DNA of 64,000 bases from Cercospora beticola. Taxonomy: Eukaryota; Ascomycota; Dothideomycetes; Mycosphaerellales; Mycosphaerellaceae. The notes below the pieces were generated by a model. It did not search any database. It had not been told where the DNA came from and saw only the letters and a program-made list of their open reading frames with translations. Both the position numbers and the translations under genes were made by a program. Location: assembly GCF_033473495.1 (NCBI RefSeq), contig NC_088936.1:1178001-1242000 (forward strand), given 5' to 3'. Position 1 is the first letter of the stretch. The number at the start of each line of letters is the position of its first letter. Shown here one piece after another: positions 1 to 12,422 of this stretch.

Positions 1-136
1 ATATGGACTTGACTGCTTCTCCATCGGCTCGTTGCCTCCTACCGCTTCTCAAAGCTCCTGCTTCCGCGGATGCCTATTTCTCAAGTTGCCCTTCTATTCC
101 TTCTTGACCATTTCAAAACCCGCTTCCCTGTTCCAC

Positions 137-918
137 TCAGCCTTCGTCGTCCTTCTCCTTGCCAGCCTCCGGCTTGCCATCTCTCTGAATGCAATCTTTC
201 TGGTTCTGATCCTTCTGCTTTCCACAAGTATGAGAATAACAATCCGATCCATCTAACCCTCTCATAACCGAAGCATTATAATACTGCCACCTCCCATCCC
301 GATGCATCCATTCCACGACCGAAACCGATTGCCTTCGCACATTCGCTGGTCGGCCTTTGACAGATAAGAGGCAGAATACTACAACCATATATCAGTCCTC
401 ACTTCTCTCAGTGGCCAAAAGACAAATCTCTTTCCCGCCGCGCTCTCTCCACAATCCAAGATCCTCAGCCCCAATAGAAGAAGAAGTAAGATGAAGCACT
501 CACCAATCGCATACCCCAACCTCTCATCCACATCCGCACTAACATCTACCACATCAATATGATACTCCGGATTCGCCTGCGTCACCGCTCGAAATTCATC
601 TTCTTCGGCCTCATAACTATTCGATTTCGGTAACTCATCAATGTCTCCCTTGTAATTATTCGCGACAAGCTTCTTCGTCGCGGCGAAGGACCGATTGTTG
701 ATTGACAAAATTACAGCGCGAGAGAGCCTTTCGAGTTCTTGGGCCGCCGGGGAGGGCGTGGGTCTTGTCGTGGACGAGGAGGAGCTTTTGCGTGTGAAAG
801 GGTTTGGGGTTGGAAGTTTTGTGGGAGCGGAGCACGATAGAAATTGTGGTGAAGGATGGTGGTTGGCGTTGAAACTGTGGTTCGAGTTTGGGAGGAGGAT
901 CTGGAGGGATGTGGTCAT
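137..918 (-). CDS. NTF2/SnoaL-like fold hypothetical protein
   Basis: Two-exon model: exon 1 918..504, intron 503..355 (donor GTGAGT, acceptor AAAG, 149 nt), exon 2 354..137, giving about 210 residues. The splice joins the frame so that ...GYAIG runs into RPANVRRQSVSVVEW. A Ser/Thr/Pro-rich N-terminus of about 60 residues could be a targeting or disordered segment. The remainder has the pattern of NTF2-like/SnoaL-like small alpha+beta proteins: a helix ending in RSFAATKKLV, and a late strand reading VSVVEWMHRDGRWQYYNASV, which is typical of the last strands of the cone-shaped fold. The function cannot be named. The C-terminal tail is charged (KDQNQKD, EAGKEKDDEG). The fold is inferred from pattern only; the gene itself is supported by the clean splice junction. 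Confidence 0.6.
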
Positions 919-2476
919 GGCTGCAGGATGGTGTGGTGTCTGATATAGAGCTGGGGGATCTGTCTTGACCAGGTAGTGACGTCCGGAGACCTGTATGTAT
1001 GGTTGCTGAGCCTCGTCTTGCTTGTGTAGAGCTCTGCGCGTGGAAGATGCAGTCTTGAAGGTGTTATCGCAAAATCATGGTCTCAGCATGCGCGGCCTTG
1101 AAGAAGTCAGCAGTTTCCATCGAGCAAGAGAAATGAGAGGAAGGAAGCTCGACGACGGGACTAGCACCCATTCTAGACCTCACAAGCATCTTATGACATC
1201 CAACCATTCAGTTCGGGCCACCTACTTCATGGCAATTGGCGTTAGTCGGCGTGCGCCCTACTTTACCAAATCCCAAGCCCTTAGCAAAGCAATCCTTCGC
1301 CTGAACTTTCCAGGCAGAAACAAACTACCGTATTAATTCCAGCTGATGTGTGACGAGTGTGACGCCGGGTCAAGCCACAGTCGTCGAAGACATGCCCCTC
1401 TCCTCACCTTTCGGGCGATGCCAATGCTGATCTATCCATTCCTGGGCGCTCTATACGGCTTAGGCCTCAAATTTCAGGCCAAGCACACATGTAGGATGGC
1501 GTAATTCAGGCAAAAGTCTAAAAAGGTCCACAGGAGCCGACGAGGATCTTGATGTAGCATGTACTGCTGTCTTTAACATATTGATGGCGTTTCCGTCCTC
1601 GAAGGTGCATGCGATTTGGATGCTAAAGTGCAGAGGTGAGGGATGTGCGCCACAGTAAAGTTTGTGCTCGACGTTTCACCAACTTCCTCGGCTTCTTTTG
1701 GGTATTCTCGTAATGTCTCTGAATGGAAGGTCAATGGACAGGACAGGATCGTCTGTACACTGCCAAGGCTCGGTCCCTGGGTTCTTTCCTGTGATCATGG
1801 AGGCAAAGGAGGTGAGTGAGCGTCAAGGCAGTGTAGATGTGAGCTGTGGGACAAGTTTCTGGTCATACGTGTTCAGATGCCGAAGTTACAACTGCTTGGC
1901 TCCAGAGTCAGCTTCCGTCCATGTGTGATTTGAGACTTCTTCCGCTACCTCCCCGTTCGGACTACCATAGCTCCGCGGTTTGCAAAGTCTTGTCGCGGAA
2001 GTGCCTACTTACCGCTTCGCGAGAGCAACCAGTCCTAAAGCACTAGATCACCACATGCAAGAACAGACGAGCCAAGGCACGTCCGACTTGTGAGGTAGTG
2101 GGTAGTCCTTCTGTTGAGGTCCCAGGAAGCATCAAATGACGAGGTGAAGAAGGCCATGGCGAGGGCCTGAGGTCTCTGAAATATCTGCATTCCAGGACGG
2201 CGATTGTCGTGTGAGTTCTAGTGGTCTGTGGTGTGTTCTTCCGCAAGCTGATACATCGAGGTGATCGCGACGCAGGACGAGAACGCCCTTCAGGCAACTG
2301 CCACCAAGTGGAAGTCACGACATGGAAGTTGCAACGACTGCACACGGAAGCAGCTCGCCCCAAAGAAGAAGACAGGACGGAATCGTCCTTCAGAGTATGT
2401 ACCATTGTACTTACATCTATGCATCACCCCAATCTCCCCCATCACACCCTGCCCGCAGAATGTTGATGCTTCACTG
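919..2476. other. Intergenic stretch with no supportable gene
   Basis: About 1.56 kb between the start of the NTF2-like gene and the end of the chitinase gene. Only short open frames without domain patterns or splice-consistent extensions occur here. It presumably holds the promoter of the minus-strand NTF2-like gene and the 3' end of the chitinase transcript. Confidence 0.5.
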
Positions 2477-3912
2477 CTACTCCCCCCTCATCCCCTCCCT
2501 CAAATTCTTATACTTACTCATCGGATACTCCAGCACATTCCTCTCCTGCTGCAACCCCCCATACCCCTCGAAAACCCCATCCACAGCCCCAATGAGACTA
2601 CTCGTCCCATTAATCGGCGTATCCCCCGACAACTCCCACCACATCGCACCCCCAAGACACAAACTCTTAATATACTCCGCCTTCCTCTTCGCAATTTCCG
2701 GCGTATCAAAGCTCACCATATAACAATCCCTCTCATCATACGCCCAACTCGCCACAATTCTGTCATCCGTGTAAACCTCTCCAAAAGAACTGTTTCCAGC
2801 AAGAGCTTTATAATCCCAAACCCCAGCCTCCCAACTGCCATCAGTAGCTTTCGTGAAATTCTTCCCCGGTCCAGTCGTATTCGCAAACGAGCGTCCATAT
2901 AACGGCATCCCAAACGTCAATTTCTCCGGTTTCCATCCCGTCTCATTCAAGTAATAGTCCATCGCAGCTTCAGTCGAGAAGTTTGTACTCCTCGGAATAT
3001 CAAGACTCTTATACAAATTCGCTTGATGTCCCGAATAGTCCGAGAACGAACCAGCGTAGTCATAAGCCATGAGGTTGATGAAATCGACATAAGGCTCCAT
3101 TGCTGCCATGTCGAAATAAGGATAGTGGTCTGGACCAGCGGGGACGGCCATGGTGAGGAGGAAATGCGGGTTACCGGTGAGGTTACGAGAGTAATTGTCG
3201 AGTTCTTTTCGGAATTCTTTGCAGGTGTCCACGAGGTCTTGGGCCTGTTTTGTGTTATTGGGGTATTCCCAATCGATGTCGAGGCCATCGAAGCCGAGGT
3301 CTTTGAGGAGTTGGACACTGGTGCGAGCGAAGTTTTTGCGGCCTTGTTCGTTTGCGAGGGCCGGGGCGAAGTATGATCGAATGTTCCAGCCGCCGATTGA
3401 GAGGAGGGTTTTGAGATTGCGATTCTTCTTCTTGAGTAGGTAGAGTTGCTTCAAATTGCCATAGAGGTTCGATGTGCTGTTGTCCTTGGCATCATCTGTA
3501 TCGAACTTCTTCTGAACATCTGCGAAGGGGTCGCCCAGCGTAGCTTCGCCGGTTTTGTTGTCGATGTTCGCGAATGCGTACAGCAGATGCGTGAGCTGTT
3601 CGGATTGGATGTTCTGAGGCGGCCAGTTGCGGGCATAGATTGACCAGCTGATCATGTTATCAGTATGTGCTTCAACATCATTTCTCGCACAAGTTACCTG
3701 GCATAGTAGCCAACCGTCTTGAAGCCTTGTTGAACTCCATGGGCAGCAGCAGCTTGCTCATTCCCGCTCCTCTTGGGCAGATCCACAGCCGCATGTAAAT
3801 GACTGTGCTTGATAGGATGTCCTTTTAGTGGTCCAGCGGCCTCGACACACGTCGAGCTCAACACGAGAGCAGGTATCAACACCGACAGTGACTGCGGCGA
3901 AAGCCAAAACAT
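2477..3912 (-). CDS. Secreted GH18 chitinase
   Basis: Endochitinase of glycoside hydrolase family 18, cleaving beta-1,4-GlcNAc linkages in chitin. Exon 1 is 3912..3698, the 50-nt intron 3697..3648 (GTAACT..CAG), exon 2 3647..2477; about 461 residues. The N-terminus has a hydrophobic stretch (LSVLIPALVLSS) followed by CVEA, consistent with a signal peptide of about 25 residues, so the enzyme is probably extracellular or in the wall. A propeptide-like segment precedes VGYYASWSIYARN, the first barrel strand; the splice restores this strand. The SIGGW strand and catalytic DGLDIDWEYP (DxxDxDxE, acid Glu near residue 199) are intact, as are the MAYDY and WW(E)LSGD strands. No chitin-binding module or GPI signal is seen. 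The coding strand changes from C-rich at the 5' end to G-rich at the 3' end. Confidence 0.93.
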
Positions 3913-5515
3913 CTTGAGCTCTAATCCGAATCTTCTTGAAGAGAATCGGGCTCGTCTTTCCTGGGCCGAAACAAAGCCCCGATCCTGCGCGATAAGATCT
4001 TCCTAAAGGAGTGTAAAGCTTGCCAGAAGCTAAAAAGTTCGTTGTGATCCAAATGAATGTGCAGGTGCTCTACGCCAGAATATAGCAGTCCCTCCTCGCG
4101 CTCGCGTAGTTCCTCGCCTTCATTCTCGAAGCCCCGATCTCCAGGAAGAGGAAACATAGTTCAAACGCGCTACTGTCAGGGCGGCAAATTAAGTACGGGA
4201 AAACGTGCGTGATGGGTTCCTGCAGGGAACTTCCTCAAATTTCGAAATGTCCAGTGAAGTTGTCAATGTCGCTGCACAACGAACTTGCAAGTTCTTCGAC
4301 AACTGCGCTCAGCGTGTCGTCTGCCCATGTCTCACACATGGCGCTCACAACCTGGTGAATCCGCGGTTTACCCGTCTTGGGGAATGGTGATCTGCTGGAG
4401 GAGAAGTGAAGTCAGCCTGAAAGAGTTCGTGCTAGACTAGGGACCGATGCAGTTGGAGCTAACCGTGCTGTGTTTCAAGGTCAAAGCTTCTTGGACATTG
4501 GACGACTTCACTTACCAGGATATCTGTGTGAGCGGCTGGCTATCGCCACAACCGCCGACATCCGGTCTGCGCATCCTCGATGCAATGCTCATTGATGTCT
4601 GGTTGTCCAAGTCGCTTTGAGATGAAGTGCAAGTTCTAGATGTATCGATGTGCAGCAAGTCAGCCAATCATCAGTGCGTGCGGTCAGTCTTGGAACGAGT
4701 AATGCCCCTAGCAATATCGCTTTTTGAAGGCATTTCGGTTCACACGGGTCGGCCTGAGTCGCAGGCGCGATTTTCAGTCCGAATTCACCTTCAGGTGACA
4801 TTTCCGAAGCACGGGCCTGGCGGTCCTCTGGTTGGCCGCAGGAACAGACGTGCATCCATCGTGAGGTGTCTTCCACCAAGGCGGTGGCGAACTTCTTCTG
4901 AACGAAGGCGGCTTGTAAGTAAAGTCGTAGCATTGATATGATATTGTACTATATTGATACAAGGGGTATACAGCTAGATGCAAAGACAGATCCTCCTGCC
5001 ACTATGCAGATGCGGTGCGTTAGGTATGCATGAACAGATGCGACGCAGATGTCGGAATCGCAATTCTTTCGTGAATAGATGTAGATGTCCTCTAGATGAC
5101 GAGAGTCTCGTTGTGGTTGTGGTCCGTTTTTGGGTCGTCTCTGGTGATGATATGGAATTCGTAGTCCAGTCGTCATTGACACTGGGCTGTAGCCGTGTGG
5201 CTGATATGTAGAGGTCTTGTAGTAAATCGAAGGTGGGTGCGAACAAGCAGTTCATCGCGCGACGAATGCGGGCCAGGATGCGATTGGGGTGGTACCGAGT
5301 CCGCAATGTGAGTGCAAGCTTGCTCATGGTACGTCGCAGATGTGGCGTGACTACGGTCAATCCGCATGATGTCGAATTTGAGCATTAGTAAATTTTCCAG
5401 GTTGTCGTATCGGCCGGGCTGGGTTCGTAAAGCACGGCGGCCGAGTAGATAAGAATACAGATCGAGACTGGGGCACAAAGTAGAGGTGCGCCTGCCTCAT
5501 GTCGAAATGAGGAGA
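3913..5515. other. Intergenic stretch, chitinase promoter side
   Basis: About 1.6 kb between the chitinase start and the 3' end of the Ras-family gene, both on the minus strand. Several short open frames occur (for example 3921..4157 minus, ending just before the chitinase ATG), but none has a recognisable domain or a convincing splice extension. Confidence 0.45.
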
Positions 5516-6356
5516 TCACCAGCATTTGAGCGCGCGCAGCTTGTGCCACCAACGCTTGCGGCCGAGCTCCTCACCAGGTTCCCAGTGTTGGTGAGGGTAA
5601 TAAGGCTCCGCAGGCAGTGCTTTCTCGTTGGGCGACGGTGGCAATGGGTCGAGCGGTCTTGTTCTCGATGTGTACGAGGGCAGATTGGGTGTCAGACCTT
5701 CCAAATGTTGCTTGCGGGCTCCTACCACGCGACGGACGAGAACTATGTCAGCGTTAGCAGTCGGCTGCAATTGCTGCTGGAAAGGTGAAACGAACGAGCA
5801 AAGGTCTCTTCAATGTTAACCATTTCACGGGCACTTGTCTCCATGAAGCCATAGCCTCGACTTCTCGCCCAGTTGAGGCCCTCTGTTGCACCAACCTGTC
5901 GAATGCCTTGCAGATCGCACTTGTTGCCAGCGACGATGCACACTGGTAGCACCTTTCCACGCTCGAGTCGCCTCTCGCGTTCTTGCTCAATCAACTCGTT
6001 GAACCACTCGAGGGAGCGCAGAGAGCTCTGCTGGGTAATGTCGTAGACCAGCAGGAATGCATCGGAATGCAAGTTGGAAGACGACCATAGACTCCGATAC
6101 TCTTCCTGACCGGCGGTATCGGTCAATGCGAGCGAGAAAGTGGTGCCATCGATACTCCTCGTCACGGAATACGAGTCTTCGATGGTTGGATCGTACCTGC
6201 ATCGCATGGCATTAGTCTGGAGTGTACCGACTGGGATGTGTGGTATACGCACTCATGCGTCCATTCGCTGCGCACAAGACGCAGCGTGATGGAACTCTTG
6301 CCGCATCCTCCGTCACCACAGATGGTGATGGAGATCTTGTTCGCGTCCTCTGCCAT
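5516..6356 (-). CDS. Ras-family small GTPase
   Basis: GTP-binding signalling protein with all five G boxes. Exon 1 6356..6253, intron 6252..6197 (GTGCGT..GCAG), exon 2 6196..5796, intron 5795..5743 (atypical donor GTTCGT, branch GCTAAC, acceptor ATAG), exon 3 5742..5516; about 243 residues. G1 is GDGGCGKSS near residues 14-22, switch I is YDPTIEDSY (made across intron 1), G3 is DTAGQEEY, G4 NKCDL, G5 ETSA. The effector region PTIEDSY and the Gln after AG match true Ras/Rap-like proteins rather than Rab or Rho. After VRRVV there is a long Pro-rich hypervariable tail ending in RWWHKLRALKCW. The final Cys is second from the end, so a normal CaaX box is missing in this reading. The tail exon could have another end, but I found no splice that yields a CaaX. 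Confidence 0.88.
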
Positions 6357-9300
6357 GTCGTCGTGGATCTCGTCAAGTATTAATGTATCGTCATGTGCCG
6401 GCGGGCGGGCCGAATGGCGGAAGGGTCGTCGAGAAATGGTAGGCGCAAAGAATGTCGAGAAGCAGCAGGTGCGACTGGCTTAACCTGGTAGTCGGCGTTG
6501 GTCGTGGGTTGCGCAAGAGCACAAACGCGCGCGGACTGCGTGCGAGTGCTGTATTTCCCCTCGGGCGCAAGGCTGTTTGTCCGGCGAGGTACAGTAGTAG
6601 TTGTGCTGTCTGTCCTGCACGCACGGGAATGCAGCACCGCTGATGGCGTATGTAGACTCGGCTCCAATAGGCGATGCCGTGGTTGGACGCGGGGCTCTTT
6701 CTGCTGCGCCAACCCGTCTCCCTCTTCGTACGTCTCTCTTTCAGCAGCAGCGCCGGGCGGGTGGAGGTTGACCAGGAGGAGGGAGCAGCAGGAGGGTGAT
6801 CAATATACGGCCTCGCGCACGTGTGTCGAGGGTCGTCGCGGTATTATGGTCAGGAGAATGGCGGCGGGTGGGCTAGTCTAGTTAGCGGGCCCAGCGCAAC
6901 GGTTTTCTGGCGTCGTGCAGATCCGCGCGGCGTATTGCTCGTGAAGTTTGCCGCAAAGCTGCTGCGAACAGTCGAGGCAGCGGCAGCATGACGGGCAGCG
7001 CGACAACCAGCGGGAGCACGAAGGCAACGGAACGTGTGGTGCTACCCAAGCCGTAGCTCACCACCAGCCGATGCGGAGCAGCACCAGGATGTGCCAGTTG
7101 CCAGCATGGAGGGGCGCGCGCATTGTCTTCGCTCTCCGCCTCGAGGCCGATCGTTCCTCAGCCGAACCGCAGCGCTAACTTAAACCGCAACGGCAAGCTG
7201 TCAGGCACCGCATGCCTCGACGGCTGCGTGCACTTTGCACTTCCTGCCCAATCCGCGCCCTCGCCAACCACGCAACCCACACAACAACGCCATCATTTTC
7301 GACATGTCGACCACCAGCAGGGATGGCCGCACTGCAGTCCGACCTGTCGCTCGTGAGCTGGAATGGAGCACACAGCCTTCCATCACGACTCTGCTGGCCG
7401 GCGAGTGCGGCCACACGAGCCGGCGTGGTCCGGGATATCAGGAGCATGTCTCCTGCGACTCCTGCCCAACGCCAGAGCAAAACTCTTTCTCTCGCGCATA
7501 TCGGCCGCATAGGTTCATGCACGCTTGCAGGTGCAGCGCATGACCATCTGCAGCGTGAGTTCTTCGGGGCGAGCACCACCGTAGGCCACTGCTTGATTGC
7601 GCTTCACCCGAATGGCCAGTTTTGCACCTCACAAACGGCCTTCTGCTGCTCTCGCTGACCGCGGGGCTCCTCTTCCACCGCCGAGCTACACCTTCCACAT
7701 GTACAGTGTACTGTCCCGGCTACTCTTTATTACACAAGAAAGACCCTCTGAAGGATTGGAGGAAGGTACGTACCTGTCCCGCCGCCGTGGCTCGGGTCAA
7801 CTCTGCATGCACGCTAGAATATGCCCCTCTCGCACTTCACCACCTTTGTGCCCAGCGTCGCCTACATCGACCTGCCTGACCATCTCAAATCCCTGCCCTC
7901 CTGCGCATCTCAATCATGCACTCCAAAGGGACCAGCCCAGCCCAATCGCGCCTGCACGCCATCGCTCCGTCTTGAGAGTTGAGAGGCAACTCCAATCTCT
8001 CAGCCTGTGCCGAAGGTACCTCCTAGCAACGTGAGCAAGCTGATGCCATGACTGCACACGGTCAATCTCTCGCGGCCAGCAGGCACTTCGGGGGCTATGG
8101 CGAGTGCTCGCCAGCTGCGAAGAGGACGTCCAACCTTAACACGCGTGCAACTTTGCCGAATCAGCGCCAGCTCACGGCACACCAACCAGATAAGCAAAAG
8201 TGCCCAATCTCTGCACTGGAGGTTGAATTTGACTTTCTAGACATGCCTGCCTTGCCTCGTGAATCCTGGGGCAAGTCAGATCTCCGCTTGGGATCTTTCG
8301 GCCAAACCACCTACAGACACGCAAGTGGCCATCACGCCCGTGGAAGGATAGACCAGAACTTTTCGCAGCAATATTCAGATATGAGTGGCACGCAATGGCA
8401 ATGTGGACTGCCACCCATTTGTGTGTGCCACATTACACTTTCTCCAGCTCAGCGATCCCAGTGTTCAGCCGGGACAACACTCACCTGCTCGTTGCAGCCC
8501 AACAATATAGACAGGGTGCCAATTGAGTCCCACTGACCGAACAAACCTGACCTGGTACTGACTCCGTGGACCCGGTCACAGGTTCCGATCTTTGGTAGTG
8601 ACTCCACGAGGGCGCAAGACTCGCGAGACTTCTCACTGCCGAGCAGCTCGAACGTGACACCCCACAGGTTAGGTCACAGAACCACGACATTGTGGCGTCT
8701 GGTCCACTCGCTAAGCACACTTGTGCTCGATATTATCCAAGAGTCCCAGACAGAGCTTTTCACCATCCAGGTTTCATCGACCAAAGCATGATTAATGCAT
8801 GGAAGTTACGATGAAGTGCCGAATGCCTCGTGACTTCCCTGGCGCTTCTTGGAAACAACCATGTTTTGCATGTATCCACGAGCTTCGATATTCGTCGTAT
8901 AGAAGCAGCTGTAACGATTCCTAGTTCTCCCGTTGCCGACCACGTTTCATGCCTCTCATAACACTGGATCGCTCGGACAGAGCTCGCACACTCGATCCTA
9001 AGCGTCATACTTACATCCCACTCGACGCTGCCGAATACTCGAGGTCACCGTTCAGGCTTATCAGACGAGCCAATGGAAAGTATGGGTCCAAATGATCGTG
9101 GAGAGCCACTGAGAGTCCGAAAGTTTCTCGATCACACTGTAACGTAAACCTTTGTTGCCCATAACTCACTGCGCAGAACCAGCACCGCTTCGAAAATATT
9201 TCTCAGCACTCAGCCCTCCTTTTCGCACTGAATAATAAGGTCCGAGGGCTCAGAAAGATATCGCCGACGACCCCTCTCGCCCTGTTGTTGCTGGTTCCGA

Positions 9301-9805
9301 AGCTCACTCTTCCCACTTGGCAATCCCGCCCTTAGCAATCGGCAACTATCATGAACCGGCACAGGGTTGAAAGAAAAGGTGCCACGCCGGCAGTGCCTAA
9401 CGATACGCGACACTCTATCACTTCCGCAAAAGTATACCCTTCGCTACCCGCGCCATTTTGAAGCTTGATGCGACCTCGCGTGGTGTTGCCAGTGGTCAAA
9501 GTCTGGCTGCGAGCTCGACGCATCTGCCTTACCACTAGTTCCATGTCTGCCCGAGACATCAGACGAGATATACGATTTCACGATTACGAGTACTTTCGTT
9601 CAGCATGACGCTCCGCACGATAATCGGAGCCGCAAGCCCAAATGAACGATCCTCTAACATCAGGCTCCTTAGACTTCACATGTCCCGGCAATAGCTGAGG
9701 ACACTTCACTGCCATTAAACAGCTTACCTCCAAGATCATAATCTAGTCCCTGAATACTGAACCAGGAAATAGAGCGCAAGACCTTCAAATAACGCAATGA
9801 ACCAT

Positions 9806-9814
9806 GTATATAAG
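9806..9814 (+). promoter_or_regulatory. TATA-like element in the gene-poor stretch
   Basis: A TATATAAG sequence in an otherwise GC-balanced region. No open frame follows on the plus strand that would be its obvious target, so any role as a promoter is only a possibility. Confidence 0.15.
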
Positions 9815-10255
9815 ATATTATACTTCAAAGTAAATCGTGCCACGTCCCATACTACCAATACCACTACTCACTCGCACTCCCCACTAGTCCTCCACTACCC
9901 ATGTCCTCGCTCAAACATTGGAAAAGGCGCAACCAGAATGCTTCCCTCTCCATGAAAGTATCACAGCCGCGTCTCCCCTACCCTATCGCCAAAAGAAGGC
10001 TGAAAAGCAGCTGAAGCTGCCGCTTGACTCTGAAGACCACACGCATCAAACCATCAAATAAGCCGGTACACTAGCATACCACCACCACCAATCCAATAAC
10101 ACAAAGTTGCTTGCCTGCTTGGTATTCGGTCCACCGACTTACCGAATCCAAAAGCCCACCCAAAACGCAGAAATGCCCACAAAGAAGGAAAATGCTCACA
10201 GAGGCAGAGGAAAACTTTCACATAAAATTTGCAGAGCAGCATCGCACTGGGTATC

Positions 10256-10271
10256 AAAAAAAAAAAAAAAA
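10256..10271 (+). repeat. Homopolymeric A tract
   Basis: Sixteen consecutive A followed by an A-rich stretch with ACACA runs. It is the longest homopolymer I noticed in the window. It could be a nucleosome-excluding tract or a degenerate trace of a polyadenylated insertion; no target-site duplication is evident. Confidence 0.6.
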
Positions 10272-11058
10272 TTGTATAAAAAGAAAGACAAAATGCACAC
10301 AAAACACACACAAAACTTTCCTTCTCCCCCTCTATTCCTCTCGCCGCACAATAAAAGCATCACATTGCTTCCCCTTCCTTTCCATCCATCCTCCACTCTC
10401 ATGCACAGTAAAAACGTTAAAACACAATGCCACAAAACAACCACCCCTGTTCAGAAATCATCCTTTCTTCTAATGCATCCATCCTGTATCTCCCATCCTC
10501 TCCCGAAAAAAATATGCCAGTCATTCATTCACCATCGTAAAGCCCAATTCGTTCATCTGATAGAAGGCTTTTTCCAATTTCCTTCCATCTGCCAGAGCAG
10601 AAAGGAAATGTCACTCAAGCCAAGCCAAGTGTTCTCAATATCATCGATCCAAAAGTGATAGTAGTGATTCCAATAATGTTCTTCGTCGTTCAAGCTCCAA
10701 CGAGTGAGCTCCAAAGCTGCCAATTTCGTAAGAGTCAAACGTGCCCCTCAAGATTCAATAAATAGGAGGCGTCAGAATGACCTCCGCGCTCTGTTCCCGA
10801 TATCGGGTCGACGTCGTGGTTTCCATCGTCTGGAGAGGTACTCCAATCCCAATCCGAAGTCCCGCGAGTCATGGCTTGGTCCGGACTCGTTGCTGCCGGT
10901 TTCTGACGCTGATTCGGTTCGTCGAACGCGACATTGGCGTGACGCGCCATTCCCTCGAGTGACAGCATATGAGGTTCCACAAGCTGGGTATGCGAATCTC
11001 GCCGCTCGCGATTAAAGGAAGGAACAGGCTCCCATATCTCCCGGGGTTCATTGAGGCG

Positions 11059-12220
11059 TCACGCCAACGAGGGAACGGAGTCCAACATGGGGCGATGTCC
11101 TGGCGCTAGCCTGGCTTGATGCAAGGCTCGCTGGTGCCTTCTTAGCAAGTCAAGGTTGTCGGCGCGCAACGCAAGATCCGGTTGTCCAATACAATCGACG
11201 CAAAAGTAGTCCGAGGGTGGGAACAAATCTTCAGCTCCAAGCTCGGGTAGACAGCACGATTGATGTTGGAATCTGCAACATGCAGCGCAGGTAATCATCA
11301 TACCATCGATATCTGACAGGCCGCAAATGCATCGGACCTGGCCTTGAGATGGTAGCGTATGCTGTGTCCCACGTCGGAATCCCGGTCCTCTCCATGGTGC
11401 GCATTCTAAGCAATAGTGCTCTGTCCTCTGCTGTATCGGTCCTCTTGGGCACAGTGGGTAGTAGCATTGCTGATGTTGGTAACGCAAGCAGCCGCGGCAT
11501 AGCAGTAAGCGACCACTCGGACCCGTGTAGCCACAAATGCAGCTAAAGCGCCCAACAGTAGTTGACATGTCAGGATTGGGCAGCGCATGTATCTCTTCAT
11601 TATCAGAGCCGTCGACGTCCATCGGATCTTTGATTGACGATTCAGGTGGCGAATTGTCCGCAATCGGATCCCTAATGGAAGATCCAGGTGGAGACCCAGG
11701 TGATGAAGTCTCAGCATCTGCAGCTGGAGCGTCACATTCGTCAAGGCTCGACTGCGTTTCTGCATCGATTGGAGCCGACGAAAGTGACTTGGATTGAATC
11801 GCGTTCAGTGCGCCCTCCAATGAGTTGACCCGCTGAGACTTGCAAGCACGATTTGCAGCTGACAGAGCGATCTTTGTTGCGCGTTGACGGATACGCGCCG
11901 GAATTTTTTTTACCTTGAGGCCCGGAATGCTGTGTTGATATGTGTCTCTTTAAATTGTCGCCTCTCGTGGAGGAGAACTTGCACCAATCGTATGGGCATT
12001 GTAGATCACCGAAGGCGCCGTGTCCTGCTTTGAGATGACGCTCGAGCCTTCTCTCGATCTTGAAACTTTTGTTGCAGCGTGGAATGAAACACATGAACTC
12101 GGAAGAGGGAGCCCTGACGAAGCCATGATCGGCTTCCACATGGCGTCTGAGGTCTCTTGCGCTAACGTCATGGTGCGTACATCCTGGCAAAGGACACTTC
12201 CATTCCTTGTCCCGAGGCAT
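11059..12220 (-). CDS. C2H2 zinc finger / double PHD finger protein
   Basis: Exon 1 12220..11914, 55-nt intron 11913..11859 (GTAAAA..GTCAG), exon 2 11858..11059; about 368 residues with the ATG chosen at MPRDKEWKCP. Exon 1 encodes three C2H2 fingers (CPLPGC-X12-H-X4-H, CFIPRC-X12-H-X4-H, CPYDWC-X12-H-X4-H). Exon 2 carries an acidic/Pro linker and then two PHD-type C4HC3 fingers starting FSCICGYTG and VRCICGLSD, each ending in YC-X2-C. PHD fingers usually read histone H3 tails, and the C2H2 block may bind DNA or RNA, so a nuclear chromatin-linked role is likely but inferred. The frame stays open upstream into the wc-1 coding end, so a longer N-terminus is possible. The gene starts about 200 bp behind the wc-1 stop on the same strand. 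I do not recognise a named orthologue. Confidence 0.8.
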
Positions 12221-12422
12221 CTCGGTAATGTTGCAAATGCAGATATCGCGGATGGATAATGAGTCAAGCGATAGTGGTGTATGCAACGCGCAGGTGTCCG
12301 ATGGCAGAGGAGTCGAGTGAAAGAGCATGTCGTCCCAACACGGCGGAGAGAAGAGCATAAAGTTCCTCCACGGGCAGAAAGGTAGCAGCATCCAGTGCGG
12401 TAGGTCCTTCCCTCCATGCTTC

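Larger units (their letters stand above)
6357..11058. other. 4.7 kb stretch without a supportable gene
   Basis: Lies between the start of the Ras gene (minus) and the 3' end of the C2H2-PHD gene (minus). Open frames are short, overlap on both strands and show no domain pattern. A TATATAAG element sits near 9806-9814, a run of 16 A at about 10256-10271 is followed by A/C-rich sequence, and the 6.4-7.2 kb part is GC-rich and CGC-dense. It may contain a long 5' leader of the Ras gene or a non-coding transcript; neither can be shown here. Confidence 0.45.

Noticed and set aside
3921..4157. 78-codon open frame just upstream of the chitinase ATG
   Set aside because: No domain and no good start context; more likely leader or promoter sequence. 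Could act as an upstream ORF but this cannot be shown.
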